Of a DNA stretch of 64,000 nucleotides, positions 23,051-35,250 are shown one piece after another (the stretch's first letter is position 1; the number at the start of each line of letters is the position of its first letter). The translations under genes were made by a program, and so were the position numbers. The DNA is taken from positions 186,001 to 250,000 of the forward strand of contig JAODTK010000467.1 in assembly GCA_026419785.1 (NCBI GenBank), read 5' to 3'. Under the pieces are notes generated by a model. That model had not been told where the DNA came from. It was given only the letters and a program-made list of their open reading frames with translations, and did no database searches. This DNA comes from Sclerodactyla briareus. Taxonomy: Eukaryota; Echinodermata; Holothuroidea; Dendrochirotida; Sclerodactylidae.

Positions 23051-23267
23051 TGACATGGAGGCGTGAGGTTTGTGAACTACATGCGACGAACTACATGCGG
23101 AAAGGACCTTTTTGCCTGGAGCCTAGATGACTGGATGACGGCCGGGAATGAGTTTCTCTTTTCCGCGCGTCCTTTTTTTATGTTTCTTGCCGAAAGGACC
23201 AAAAACGGGGAAATCTATTGTAGTTATTTACCGTGCGTGTGTGTGCCATGCGTGTGTGCGCGCATGT

Positions 23268-23269
<2 letters not shown>

Positions 23270-23299
<30 letters not shown>
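23270..23299. repeat. (GT)15 microsatellite
   Basis: GT alternates without interruption at 23270-23299, with interrupted GT/GC further upstream to 23232. Confidence 0.95.
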
Positions 23300-23333
23300 A
23301 CACCCTCCTTATCAGCACGATTCCAGCATGAGG

Positions 23334-23560
23334 TTGCTCATGTGGTTGGCACAATTGGTGAGCGTCGGCCTTCCAGCCTGGAGACCTGGGCTCGAATCCC
23401 GGTCGGGTCATACCAAAAACATGGTAATTGTTGCCTTATTGTTGGACGCGCAGCACAAAGGATTGGAGCAGGGACAATGAGGGGTGGGCCATCTAAAAGT
23501 TGCCGTCTGCCTGTGATTACCCTCACCCCCACATTAAGGTACCGCCGGAGATATGGGCGG
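23334..23560 (+). mobile_element. tRNA-derived SINE
   Basis: An A-box-like TGGCACAATTGG lies at 23347-23358 and a B-box GGCTCGAATCC at 23389-23399. The 30-bp gap between them and the order are those of a tRNA-type RNA polymerase III promoter. The text before the A box (GTTGCTCATG) and the unrelated body after the B box fit a tRNA-headed SINE rather than a tRNA gene, because no cloverleaf acceptor stem can be closed. The 3' end is uncertain. The plus-strand frame running through it is not a gene. Confidence 0.75.
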
Positions 23561-23619
23561 CCATCGGGGCAAAAGACACCCGCCAAAATAAGCTAGTATA
23601 CCACCCCAAAAAACACACA

Positions 23620-24570
23620 AACCCCGTCAAACAAACAAGAACCAGCCGCAAAGAGACGAATTTCCGCCGAAAGGACACCCTCGAGCCCAGAAGTCAAGTC
23701 CTGCTAAAAAATCTCCCTGGCCAAAAGCCTCCTACGCAGAGAACGAATCCCATCAAAGGACATATCCTGGACAAAAACGACGCCTTCTGCTTTCCTCTTG
23801 ACAGCAAAATCCGGATGTGCTGGTGTGTGGTAAGTTATTGTGTTAGGCCTTGGCTGCTTAGAATGGTTATTCAGATTTAAGGCGATCTCGTGAGTTTTTT
23901 GTATCTATTTTATGTTGCAAAACGTTTGGTACTAACCAAAGAAATGGAGCTAGAAAGGCAAGAATCACTACGCATAGTGCGGGTCTGTGTGTCATCCTGA
24001 CATTACGCCTTTAATTTTGTCATGTCACCACCATCGTTAATTGCAACCCACAGGAAAGTGAGAACGAAGTTGCAGCTGAACAGGAACCAACTGTTGAGAA
24101 GAATACAAAAAATACACACAAAGGAATTGCAAAGAAGGAAACTTAAATGTTTAGGAACGTGAGAGATTTGAGAGTTGCAAAGACGACTCAACAAGATGTT
24201 TAAAGCAGTGAAGCATATTCAATCCTGCTTGAAAATCAAAATGTTCACGAAATGCAATACAATGCCACCGTCCCCCCCCCCCCCTCTACTTTCTTTGTCA
24301 AAATCGTCATAGAAGAATCCACCTGTATTTCTGTAGACCATATCTAAGAGCAGTAGGCCTGATGACTACTGAGGAATTGTTATGAAGTGTAAGTGAACTC
24401 GGCCTTATTGCGAAACGAGAAGAATCGTTAACAAAGCATGGATGATTGCCCAGCTGTTAGGTCATACTTTGAATATTAGTGAACGATTCGTGAAACTAAA
24501 TAATGACCACAAGTAATGAGATAAACATACAACAAAGGGAAAGGGAAACGGCGTTTAATGAGGTCCTATA
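23620..24570. other. No gene recognised
   Basis: Apart from a C13 tract (24272-24284) and AGGCCT motifs I see no exon, transposon protein or repeat partner. Confidence 0.5.
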
Positions 24571-24580
24571 TGCGAACGAT

Positions 24581-25140
24581 ATGAATAATAATTACTCTCA
24601 CAAACGGCTTCTTCTAAAATATATCCTCCTAAGCCTGGAATGCCGGTTTGCGGTTAACGGCCAATTTTGGTTAGTTATGACTGCTCCAGGTCGACTAATA
24701 GTTGTTTGTGTTCATTATTGTCTACTCGAAACCTCGAGTGTAGTTTGTCGATAATGGGCAATATTATGGATAATAATTAGGCCTACTTTATCGAACTCGT
24801 TTTTGTTAAGTATATCCTCTTAAATCTTGAGTACCGGTTGGCAGTTAACAACCAATTTGAATAGTTATGACTGTTCTAACAGGTCGACAATTAGTGTTTT
24901 TGTACTTATTATTGTCTACTCGTAACATTGAGCTTATAGTTTGTCGATTATGGATGATAGTATGGATAATAATTACTCTCAAAAACTCATTTTTGTTGAA
25001 TATATCCTCCTAAACATTGAGTACCAGTTGGCGGTTAAGGTCCAATTTTAATAGTTGTGACTGTTCTAATTGGCCGCCTAAAAGCTCTTTTGTGTTCATT
25101 TTTGTCTATTCATGACCTTAAGTTTAGTTGGTCTAAAACT
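24581..25140 (+). repeat. Three-unit tandem array, 185-196 bp period
   Basis: Units begin at 24581, 24766 and 24962 with ATG(A/G)ATAATAATTA. Each then runs through a (T)ATATCCTC block, GAGTACCGGTTGG-like text, AGTT(A/G)TGACTG and TTGTCTACTCG. Identity is clear but imperfect. An open 83-codon frame in unit 1 is not kept in units 2 and 3, so it is not coding. Confidence 0.85.
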
Positions 25141-25149
25141 AGAAAAAAA

Positions 25150-26690
25150 GATTTTGACTGGAGAGTGGGTATCATTCGGTGCTGTCCCATTCAATATTTT
25201 CAGCGATGTGCTTGTTCGCTGTTGGCTGCACAGAATACCAATCGTTAATCAAACAAACAATATTATCATTATTCCATCGAGTATGTGTAGCCTACGTTTT
25301 GTTTTGCCTGTTTTAAACCGAGACCATAGGACGTTGAACAATTTGGAAACACATGGAAAATATTCTTAGTGATCCAATATCCCTTTGCAGAATGCAATGC
25401 TCGTTTTCATCAAATTTTATATATTCGATTGCAGCCGTAATAAATTTATTCCTTCATTTCATGGCTACGTAGCCTAATTGTTACGTATTCATTACGTATT
25501 ATTCGGCTATTTCATACTTAATTATTTCCTATACACTGATCCTTTCCACGCAAACAAATCAAGAGCAATAGAAAAAAATGTTTTTTTGCGCCCACGTATG
25601 ATAATTGCTGTAACAGTGAGACTTCTTTCAACTTGAGAGGTGAACATGAATTAATATAAAAATACTCGAAGCTTTTGGTGTCGTGAAGGTATTGACTGTG
25701 AATTACTGGAATGACACTCGTGTTCAGGATACTCGCTAATTGGTCATGTGACATGCAGCTGATTGTCTTCGGCACCCCCCCCCCCCCATATGGAAGAGGA
25801 CATCCGTACCCCGCATACAACCGGATGTTTCTGGCATGGCTCCCTAGTTTGCGCCCATTCGAATATATTTCTAATGAATCTCAGTTTGCTCTTTGTTAGC
25901 GAATACGAGCAAGCAAATGGCTGCAGTGTTTAGTTATCCCCTTCCACAGAAACCATGCCTGTGTGAAACTTCCGTCCACCAAGCGATTCGAGATTCGAGC
26001 AAGTAATGTTTTAATAAACAAGTTTTACATAATTTTGTTCATGTTCCGATTCAATTGCTTTACCAATGTCATTTTGGTAAAACATCAGATAAATGTTGGA
26101 TGACGTATGAAACTAAAATGAACGTCGTGGTGATTTTTTTTTTTAATTGGTATGTACTCGGTCAATCCATCGGCTGATTGAGAGCGTACTGACAGATTTA
26201 TCTGGGGAGGGGGAGGGGGGGGGGGGGGGTGTTGAGGTCGGAACCCAAGGGGAGTGCTCCCTCCTATGGCTTCACCTTCCTTTTTGGCAATAAGTACAAT
26301 TCACGGGCCCCTACAACACACAATGCTGATGCATGCTGCTGTTAATATTTGTAAATACATCTGCGAAACCTCTACTGCTGCAACAGTTGTTTGTGCACAA
26401 GTTTCTGTGTCCAAAATGTTGGTCAATTCGGGTCATGGAGGGGTTTTCTGAGACCCCAACTACTACTACCCCCCCCCTCCCCTCCGTGGGTAACGCAACT
26501 GGTCTGGTTGAGAACTATCTAGCCCTGTTTTGAGACATTCCATATAAAACCAAGCATTTTGTTTGGCTTCGCACTCTCGGAATAACGCGAATTGGAAACT
26601 TGTAAAGCATCCTTCGAAGAATGCACAACTTTTAACAAAAAGTGTGCAGAGCATCAGCTGCTACACTATATTAATTCCGTAGTCTGTGTG
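25150..26690. other. No gene recognised; two G/C tracts
   Basis: C13 at 25775-25787 and G15 at 26215-26229 lie in otherwise plain sequence. Short frames only. Confidence 0.5.
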
Positions 26691-26692
26691 TT

Positions 26693-26718
26693 GGTGAGTC
26701 AGCGTAGCTGACCTCACC
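26693..26718. promoter_or_regulatory. Hairpin carrying AP-1/MARE-like TGAGTCAGC
   Basis: GGTGAGTCAGC, a 3-base loop and GCTGACCTCACC form an almost perfect inverted repeat with one extra base. TGAGTCAGC fits the AP-1 or small-Maf half-site consensus. Binding is inference. Confidence 0.3.
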
Positions 26719-26719
26719 A

Positions 26720-29700
26720 TACTCAGTTCTCCGAGAATATTTCTGGGTGACTCTACTGCCACAGCTAGCCACTACTTCTAGGATATTCGAAGTGACATCC
26801 CTCATCATTTGTACGGAACCGTGTGTATTATTCCTCTCTCCGATCAGTCAAGATTTAAGCATTCATGAATTCAACGAATTTAACCAGCCAACCTCCCACT
26901 ATGAACACTCTCGTATCAGCGTGTTTTATACGTCCATGGACATACGTGTTTATTTTTTATTCCTACACTTGTCACTTCCGTTACATTTATCTGAATATTT
27001 GCATGAATTGGAGCGCCACTAGTGATTGAATTGGGACCCTTCATCCTGATCGCTCCCCGTCCTTATAAATTGAACAGAAAGGAAGAGTGCTGACAAAAAT
27101 AAATATTGCAGATATCCTCTATACTGATGCGGGAAGTTAGAGAATTTTCTGCCTAAACGTGATCCAGATATGAAATAAGAAATCCCGTATCCAGGTTATT
27201 TATCCGAGAATTCATGTAGGCATGTACGCCTAATATAACTGTCAAAATAACTTCAAAATAATGCCCAACTAATGTGAAATTGTTTTTCGAAGTAGGGTGA
27301 TATTGTAAATAATGGGAGAACCTCGATCCAGCCAACCTCACATTCTTAAAAAGTTTCGTTCAGCGTGTTGGTACACCCTGGCGTCATTTGCGACACTTGT
27401 TAGAAACACAGCGCTAACAAATCGAACGCCGTTTTGACGCAGATAAAACGAAACTGAAAATGAGAGTCAAAAGCTTGATAAAAACGCGGAAACACATGCA
27501 TTACGTACTAGCTCATTATGAGTCAAACATGTGTGTTCCAATCACAATCAATTCTCACAATTCACCATCTCACCCCCCTCCTCCAAAGATTTTTTTGCAT
27601 GAGAAAGCACATGCCGTATTATCATCCCGATAGTTAGGTTCGTGTAGATTGATTGCGTTGGCAATACATGTGCAGCTAGCCTAACAGCGCTCGGATCCTC
27701 GTATCAGGCCTAAAATCAGGACCAATGGAGGTATCCGCTAATGTTTTGCCATTTTATCCTGCTCATGAAATACATACCTGCAATCAGAGGCAGATTCAGA
27801 GAGCCAACGATATCATGTTTGTAACGTTGGCACTCATGTGACTGCATGGGGGCATGGTTAATTACCTGGTTAATAATGAATGGAGTGTTTTCTTTGCCCC
27901 AGCAGGTTCCTCTGCCAGCTGCCCAGCTAAAGAGACATCTGTTTGGTAACTATTATCTCATGTGCAACCAACGAAGGAAGGTCTCCACAGCGATTATCCA
28001 GGAACTTGATGATACAATTACTATATTAATGAACACGCGCAAAAAAACATGCCTGCACACTGAAGGTATAATCAGCAGCATCGGCCGATACAAATATAAA
28101 TACAAACCAGGGAGGGGGGGGGGGGCGAAAACGACTCCATATTTCAGTTGTGATTTACAACGCTCGTAACGAGTAAAGTGCATCACATAAACACGACTGA
28201 TACATTCGTGGCTATCATCGGCTCTAATTGCCGCAAACTTCGAAATGACAAAATTATGGGGGGATTGTCAAATAGTGGAAACAAGTGGCATAGAAACCTT
28301 CATGGGCTCATCAAAATAAGACATTCCCTGTAGAACTGTGAGAAAAATAATACATAATAATAATAATAAGATAAGCCTAATCAATAACCTAACCTAATTC
28401 CAGCCCACCTAGGCCCTAAAATGGAAACATATCACCATATCTCTTACCAGACATATAATCAATACAGTCGTATTTGGTAACACGCATTTTGGAAAGGGTA
28501 ATGGTTTTGCCAGACGTTTAAATTACCCGGCAACTATTCCCAAACATGTGATGATCTGAAAATGAGGACATTTATTTGTTGTGTTAGGAATTTACCTTTG
28601 AGACACGTGTCCAGCATGTCTGGTATTGTTACTATATAATGATTGCCTTAGCCTATAGATTATTAGCCATTATGATGATAAAAGTCAATTCTGGTACCAG
28701 TACTCAAATAGGGCATTATTGAGTATATCAATCGGATAATAATTACAAACTACAGCCTTTCACTTCTCTTGAAATACTGGCTATCGGAATACTTAGTAAT
28801 GTTTAGTTCAACAGGAGTAAATCAGACCCCAATCAATTAATAAATCTATGAGTTAAGGGCTTTAACACCCATGTGGTCTTAGTGGATATGGTATGCTGGA
28901 ACAGTTGGATATAAAGTTTCTGCTGAAGATGAGCCAATCCTGGAAGTACTCGTTGGAATGATTTGCAATAGCTGCATCCCCCATCACAAATATATATCAG
29001 TGTGATTGTTTTATCCTTCCCTAAAATAGTCAACGGTTCAATTTTCTGTAACGTAGTTTCTGTTATATCCATTAATGATGATCACGGCCTTTGTGAATAT
29101 ACTATGATGATGATTAGGTTTGTTACGATGTATAGAAAGGAAGTTCTATTTTCTGTCTTTCTTTGAGTCACGATTGTACAATATATTTTGAACTTCTGAA
29201 CTTTTCTGAACTATTTTTGAACAAGATAGTTTTTTGCACTTCTCTGAGTTATTCCTCCCCTGAACAAAATGGAAAACCAATAATCAGGAAAGGCTACTAA
29301 ACGTATAGTGATAATATTATTGTAGGATATGTTAGAGATGGCCTCACTGAGAACATGATGGCATTTTTATAGAAAATTCGCACCCATGTGGATGTCTGTA
29401 TTGGCAGCAATAAATATTGAGGATAGATTGAGTTCAGCAACAAGCAGTCTCTGTCAACTGGTGGTTCTGGCTGTTGATCTCTGGTAGGAGCTTCTGTCTG
29501 AGAGCTCTCCTTGATGATAATCTGTTTCCTTCTGTTCTTGATAAAGGTATCCTGTGCCATCCGGTTGTTGAATGCCACCAGCTATGTAATAATGTCCTGG
29601 GATAAGAACCTCTCATAGGAGGGGCCCCAAATACTGTTCTATACACTGTTCGTTCAATACATCTCTGCGATTGACCTTTGGAACCATTATTATCTAATTA

Positions 29701-31390
29701 TCGTAAAAACAACTATAAACAGATCTTTCAATTCAAATGAAAGTCATTTTTCGGTTACCAGAGGTCAAACTTACATTGAAGCTACTTATCAAAATTTCGA
29801 ATTTCTTGAACCTTGGTTGATGTGGTACCACATATTGTGCCGATTAAATTGGGAGAAAGTTCCAGATAATAGAGATCGACTTTGAATATTTTATTGTCGA
29901 ATTAGTGATCATTTGTGGAACTGGAGGCTAGTTCAAGGTCACTGGAGTTCTTGTTTCATGTTCACATTATGCAAAACATTAACATTAGTTTGAATTTTCT
30001 GAAAACACGATGCTTGTAATCCGCAGTCTATGCTTCCTTATCACCAATAATGTCCTCGTGCGGGATGACAATGCTCGCACAAAACGTATAATTATCTCAA
30101 ATGTCTAATTCACATGCAAAGCGCACACACATTACCGCATTCCCCCAGCTATAGGATTTATGTTATACTGCGAATCATGAAAAGAAAGTGAATGCCTGAT
30201 GTAAGCCCGGGTGTTCTATATCCTAATTATTTCACTCTCATCGCTTGAAACAGATAGTAATTAACGGAAAATTCCCAAAATGTTGCTGAAAACGAATGCG
30301 ATTAGCGGGAAGTGTAATGTTCTATCAAATGGAGACAGTCACACGACCGCGTGCCTACTGAGTAGAAGCATATGGTAAAATAAGGCTGTTACCAGTGTGG
30401 TGAGTGAAACATTCTTTCTCGTAGTAAAACAAGACAAATTAGAGGAATGATCAAATTTGTAGCGATGTACTGATGCGAGATCTCTTATGAAAGTTTGGTC
30501 CTCCTCGGTAAAATCACACTAGTTGTTTTAGAGAATAAATTCAATAAAAAACTTTTCATTCATTGCTTCACAACATACCGTGTAGAATAGTTCATTTTTA
30601 ATTTGCTACTTTTCTGTGTCTGTAACATAAAGTGTATTTTCAGTATTATTCATTATTATTATTATTATTATTTGCTCATAGGAGGTCACGCATGGCAGAT
30701 AATACAGGCGTAGTATGGAGAACACGAAACGTACGTAGGCCCGCAGGAATATAGAATGGGTACATTCTGTCGTCGTCCAAGGAGGCAATCCACGTAGAAA
30801 TATACGAAACTCGACAAATACAAAATACATATAAAAATGTAACAGTATGCAAAAGTATTTTCTACGATATCAATAGAATAGGAATACCTATTGAAATGAC
30901 ACGGTTGCTATCATTTGCATCCCCTTCCATGATAGGTGGCAACCATAATTGTACATTTATTCCCCGGTAACTCATAATCGTCATTTCTAGTACGGTACAG
31001 TAAGTGGAGCTGAGATCATCTTTAATTTTCGGTGTAAGATTTCAACATACATTAGAAAAACACAATTTATTTCAGACTTATTGATTTGTAGAATACAATA
31101 CGCATCCTGAATTGTTGAATGCCTCCAAATATATATCACTCAACCACTTGAAAGACATATACTGAAGAAAATAGCTCACAAATACCTTGCAGTACCATCC
31201 ACATTCTTAAATGGTTGTGAAATATCAGTATCCATGACTAAGACAGACGCAGAAAGTCGATCGATTCCAGTGTCATAAATCTTAGCACTATTCTTTTGTA
31301 AATCGGAACAGTAATTGGGATTCGATGCGAGCCCTCGTTTCTGAATTGATTATATTAAGCACGAATGGATTAGATTTTATTATATGCATT
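26720..31390. other. Long stretch without a supported gene
   Basis: Only short frames are seen. The minus frame 28833-29072 has a CDGGCSYC cluster and another at 29297-29578 is polar; neither is recognised. Also present are a G12 tract at 28114-28125, an (ATT)n run at 30651-30672 and the palindrome TGTGGTACCACA at 29821-29832. Confidence 0.5.
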
Positions 31391-31398
31391 ATTTTCAG

Positions 31399-31491
31399 GG
31401 GTTACCGATTCGGACATGGCTGGAGCAATATGGTTCCTCGTTGTCCTTAATCTGACGCCAACCATCGTGTCTATTCCTGCGGAGGACATAA
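31399..31491 (+). CDS. Candidate first coding exon with signal peptide
   Basis: A splice acceptor (TGCATTATTTTCAG, ending 31398) precedes a 17-base leader. ATG at 31416 starts MAGAIWFLVVLNLTPTIVSI, then PAEDI. This is a textbook secretory signal: short N-region, hydrophobic core, and plausible cleavage after a small residue. The exon ends at 31491 with donor GTGAGT. The coding part is 76 nt, so it ends in phase 1. Two downstream pieces fit this phase: 32687-32754 (1.2 kb away) and 39159-39289 (7.7 kb away). The leader before ATG suggests a non-coding first exon upstream, which I did not find. The call rests on splice sites plus signal peptide only. Confidence 0.45.
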
Positions 31492-31499
31492 GTGAGTTG

Positions 31500-32460
31500 G
31501 ACGGCTTGCAGCACCCACCAATCTATTATTATGGCACATATAACATAATGTCATTCTGTTGTAGCCTATAAACAATTACCAGCTTACAGAGAACGTTCAT
31601 AGTGTGTTGATGTGTCAGGATCGCACGGATTTTTATTACGGCGAAACAAATATTCCTGAAACTGGTCCCAGTATACAGTAACATGACACGAACACACCAG
31701 GCTGTGTTTTCGGGACGAAATAATTACAACCACTATGCGGATTCGGAGTGTAAAAATTCGATCGATTTATGTCAGAAGTGTTTTTTACTCTCCACCCCCT
31801 CCATTCCTGGTTGAGTTCTTCCATGGAGATTTTCTCTGACAGGCTGTGGAGCAAAAGTGGTGAGGTGGGAGTAGATGCAGGGGGGGGGGGGGTGGGGTGG
31901 GAGGGCGGTGGAAGGTACGGAGTGACAGTTCTTTATGCACTGCCGGAGAGGGGAGGGGGCGAGGTGCAAGGGAGGTGCAAATGTTCCCAAGTGGGTTGCA
32001 TGTGGTCCCTAAACCTGGATCCACCATTGGCACCACCTAGTGTAACCACACCCACCCCCACCCCCCTCCCCAGCTACACTGTATATCAGGTGCTTCTAGT
32101 ATCCGCCCTTAATAGTAAACTTTGTACAGACATGAAGGGTGTTGCAGAATGTTACCACAGGGGAGAGCTCCAGTAGAGGTGTTTCTCCGCCTTTCAAGTT
32201 GTTCACAATAATTTAGTGTTCCCTCTTTAAAAAAAAGTGCTAAAAGACCCCTCCGCCCCCATTATTTAACTATGTATCAGTTATGATGGTATAGTCAGTA
32301 ACATGCTGTATATTTTGGCAAAATAAGAATGCCTCCAGGGCCAAGTTGGAAGGCGAAATTATTTCTTCATTAGGGGAGAAGAAGTAGTTAGGCAGCACTA
32401 TATTGCCTCTAAAAATCATAATAAATTGCTCTCTCGGTCACCAGGATTTTCAACATCTTC
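31500..32460. other. No gene recognised
   Basis: It contains a G13 tract at 31880-31892 with a GC-rich neighbourhood. Frames on both strands here are driven by low-complexity sequence. Confidence 0.5.
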
Positions 32461-32472
32461 CTAGGTGATGGG

Positions 32473-32640
32473 CAGTGTTGTAGTGTCTCGAGAACGGTCT
32501 CGGTCTCGAAACCGGTCTTGAGACCAATTTTTTTGCTGATCTCGGTCTCGATCTCGGTCTCGACACCCTGCAGTGGTCTCGGTCTCGGTCTCGAACCCTT
32601 CTGGTCTCGGATATTCTTCCGGTCTTGCTTCGTGACCAGC
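32473..32640. repeat. GGTCTCG hexamer-type repeat block
   Basis: GGTCTC(G) or GATCTCG units recur more than ten times, with inverted GAGACC at 32520. The block opens with CAGTGTTGTAGTG (32473), similar to hAT-like element starts. The ETEIETE reading on the minus strand is repeat-derived. Confidence 0.8.
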
Positions 32641-32686
32641 AAAAATATTGGTGTCGTTTTTTTCTTTGAAATAATTTTTATTTCAG

Positions 32687-32754
32687 CTGAAGAACATCCT
32701 GCAAATTCATGTTTTGAGCTTTACTATGAACTAGCAAGTGGAGTGGCCCTTTAA
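32687..32754 (+). CDS. Candidate small terminal exon
   Basis: A very strong acceptor (pyrimidine-rich run ending TTTTTATTTCAG at 32686) is followed by an open stretch. Joined in phase 1 to the exon at 31399-31491, it would add a junction residue, then EEHPANSCFELYYELASGVA and a final Leu before TAA at 32752. The result would be a secreted peptide of about 48 residues. There is no database-recognisable motif. It competes with 39159-39289 for the same donor, and alternative splicing or chance are both possible. Confidence 0.3.
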
Positions 32755-33172
32755 CTTGGTCTTTGTGGGAAACCATTGTGACAACATGGCCCAGGCCCAG
32801 TATTGTTGGCAGTCACTACTCACCGTAGCCCAACACATTAGGCAAGAAGCCAGCACATGATAGGGCTAATGAGATAACCACGCCTGGTATTGGTTCTTCC
32901 GTGGTTGCTTCGACTTGTATTTGCCTGTAATTTGACAGTGGACATATTAAGGCCATTAGCCAATAAATTGATCAAAATAATTAGTATGTGTCTGTTCAAA
33001 CCTGAATAGTATCATGTGGCTTCCACGATTTTCCAAGCCGTATGTTAGAGCCTATCAACCTAATTAGTATCCAATCCTAATATATTGAACCCAACAATTG
33101 ATAACAAAGGATGGAATAAAAAAACCGGGCCTATAAACAGGGGAACTCAAACCACGGTATGCTACCCCAAGC

Positions 33173-33248
33173 CCAAAAAAAAAAACCAAAAAAAAAAACC
33201 AAAAAAAACCAAAAAAAAAAAACCAAAAAAAAAAAAAAAAAAAAAAAA
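33173..33248. repeat. A-tract with CC interruptions
   Basis: About 75 bases of A are broken by CC at intervals, probably a decayed retroposon tail or slippage product. The Lys-rich and Phe-rich frames over it are artefacts. Confidence 0.85.
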
Positions 33249-33459
33249 CGTTGGGCGTACTGTATGGACCCAGAACCAAAAACCCAAACGTTTCAGTACC
33301 TATCTCCAGTTCGTTAGAACAAAACAGAATCACATTTTGATTCCTGACGAGGGGACTTTTGTAGTCACGTCAGTACGTTTGGTGTGTGTTCATGTGTAAA
33401 CACGTTAAACTTGTCAGGTCTTTCTTTGTTGTGAATTACGCCTGTACATGTATGTTGTG

Positions 33460-33620
33460 TTCAGCAAACTGAACAGATGATCCCTATTGGTTTTATAATC
33501 CCGGTCAGATCAGAGGTTTTCCATTTGGATGGCCAGCAGTTCAATTTCTGGACTCCTCATGAACATGATAGTCCCGAATGATTAGCAGTTAAATTTACAC
33601 TCCAGTGTGTAGCTTCTTGA
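33460..33620 (+). repeat. AACACGATAACTCGAC-family repeat, diverged unit
   Basis: CCTATTGGTTTTATAATC, GGTCAGATCAGAGGTTTTCC and a CTCATGAACATGATAGTC segment follow the order of the arrays at 34437-35180 and 37565-38030. Confidence 0.5.
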
Positions 33621-34189
33621 GGGGAATACCAGACACATGGTCATCTGTTGTGTAAAAATATGGATTTGTGTGTAGCAGGCACGGACATCTGACATCCAAT
33701 GAATGGAATGAAATCATACTTATTAAGGTGTTTCCACATAAGAGTGACATGAAATCCTGTCGTTTGGTTGTTTACGGTCAGAGGCATATAGGTCACCAGG
33801 GGTCGATCGAAAAAAAAAACCTTGTTGAACCCGTAGGAATCCAGAATAATTGATCTGATCGAGCGGAAATTAGGTTCGGAGCTCGTAGATTTTGCCTATT
33901 TCTGTGGACTGCATTTTTAGGTCCTGAGGGACATCAGTGTTTTAGCTAGTTGTAAAACTAGATCAGGGTTTACATAAATTAGGCACCGTTAGGTTAAGGG
34001 GCATGCAGAACGTGGGGGGTGGTCTTGTGCACCGCTGATCCCTCTTCCAGCAGTCACAATAATTAAAAGATTAATTACTTCCCAGAATCTATTTTGGATA
34101 CCTTCACGGAGTTAGAAGGAATTTATACAGTCATGACCGTGTGTGTGTGTGTAAGGTACAACGACGACTACCTATCGCGTACTGTGAGC

Positions 34190-34389
34190 GCTCCAACCTC
34201 CTCTCGCGTTCGCAAGGTGAACATCGATAGTTATTTCCAGTGAACGTCTCAGATAGAGAGCTATACTGTCAGCCTGCTGCCCACTGGGTGGCCCAAACCC
34301 CCGCGGGACGCACGTGTGTTAGGCGGCGCGCTCGGGCTGCCGGTCCCCTAGCGAAAACAAGTACTTGTCGTTACCCTCAGCGCACGATG
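34190..34389 (+). promoter_or_regulatory. GC-rich candidate promoter / non-coding first exon
   Basis: This segment is richer in G, C and CpG than its neighbours and ends at ATG|GTGAGT, a strong donor at 34390. Spliced to 35251 it would give a short upstream frame that stops just before the ATG at 35292. This is consistent with a 5' UTR exon. No TATA box is evident. Compared with the sister repeat at 37.5 kb it looks inserted inside a repeat leader, so it may instead be mobile DNA. Confidence 0.25.
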
Positions 34390-34436
34390 GTGAGTATCCC
34401 TGTGATGTGTGTATGGTTTGTATGTGACGCTGGCGT

Positions 34437-35180
34437 GTAACACGATAACTCGACTCCACTGGGGAGCAAGGCTCATACATTGTAGTGGGTTTCCCCAAAT
34501 AGTACATGAAACCCATTGGTTTTGCCGGTCAGATCAATGGTCATCTGAGGTTATTAGACGTCAAAGTCTGAACACCTTGTGAGCACGATAATCCAGACTG
34601 CTTAGTCCAATCAAGTTGAAATTTAGTGTGAAAATTGTGGGAAATGAATATTTCGGCCCCAATTTTTGGTTTGTGATTTGGGTGTTGTGTTAAACCAACC
34701 CCATCTGGATGGATCAGCTCAACTTGGTAGGTGAGTCCCATAAATATACATGTACCCTATTGTTTTCTTTGGTCAGGTAAAGTTCATGGTGGGTTGTCAA
34801 CAGAGGTCGAAATATGAACACCTGTGAAAACAGAAACGTCCACAATGTTTGGCTCAATCAGCTGAAATTGAGTAGTGTGAAGTTTCCCCTGAAAAGTGCA
34901 ATAAACCTATTGGTTTTGGTGTTTGTAGTTTTGGGTCATGCGACCCAAAAATTAGTAAAAAAGTGGGCAAAATTAATATTTTGGCCAATTGGGCTGTGAA
35001 AACGATTACTCGATTCCCACTGGACGATTCAAGCTCATATTGGTATGTGGGGTTTCCAAATTGAGTACACGAACCCTGTTGTTGTGGGATTCGCGATCAA
35101 AGGTCGTTGGGCCCAAAAGTCGCCCACCAGTCCGAAAAATTTTGGTCCCATCGCGTTTGGTGTTTATCATCCCATTTGTT
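34437..35180 (+). repeat. Degenerate 140-190 bp tandem array, copy 1
   Basis: Four to five subunits start with variants of AACACGATAACTCGACTCCA, then CTCATA(C)TTGG, AGTACATGAACCC(TA)TT, GGTCAGATCAATGG-like text and a GAGGT half-site. Starts lie near 34437, 34577, 34820 and 34995. The same unit forms a second array at 37565-38030. Confidence 0.75.
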
Positions 35181-35250
35181 CCGGTATCTGATCATAGCTA
35201 GGTTATTAGAAATGAGTCAAGGATATCACTATGACTTTTTTGCTTTGCAG

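Noticed and set aside
23347..23420. Possible tRNA gene from A and B boxes
   Set aside because: The acceptor stem cannot be closed and the sequence continues as a SINE body.
23063..23596. 177-codon plus-strand frame
   Set aside because: It runs through a GT microsatellite and a tRNA-derived SINE, so it is not a protein gene.
31772..32036. Pro/His-rich minus-strand frames
   Set aside because: They arise from the G-rich low-complexity sequence around 31880-31960.
32409..32642. ETEIETE-rich minus-strand protein
   Set aside because: It is the translation of the GGTCTCG repeat block.
33064..33399. Lys-rich and Phe-rich frames
   Set aside because: They are translations of the interrupted A-tract at 33173-33248.
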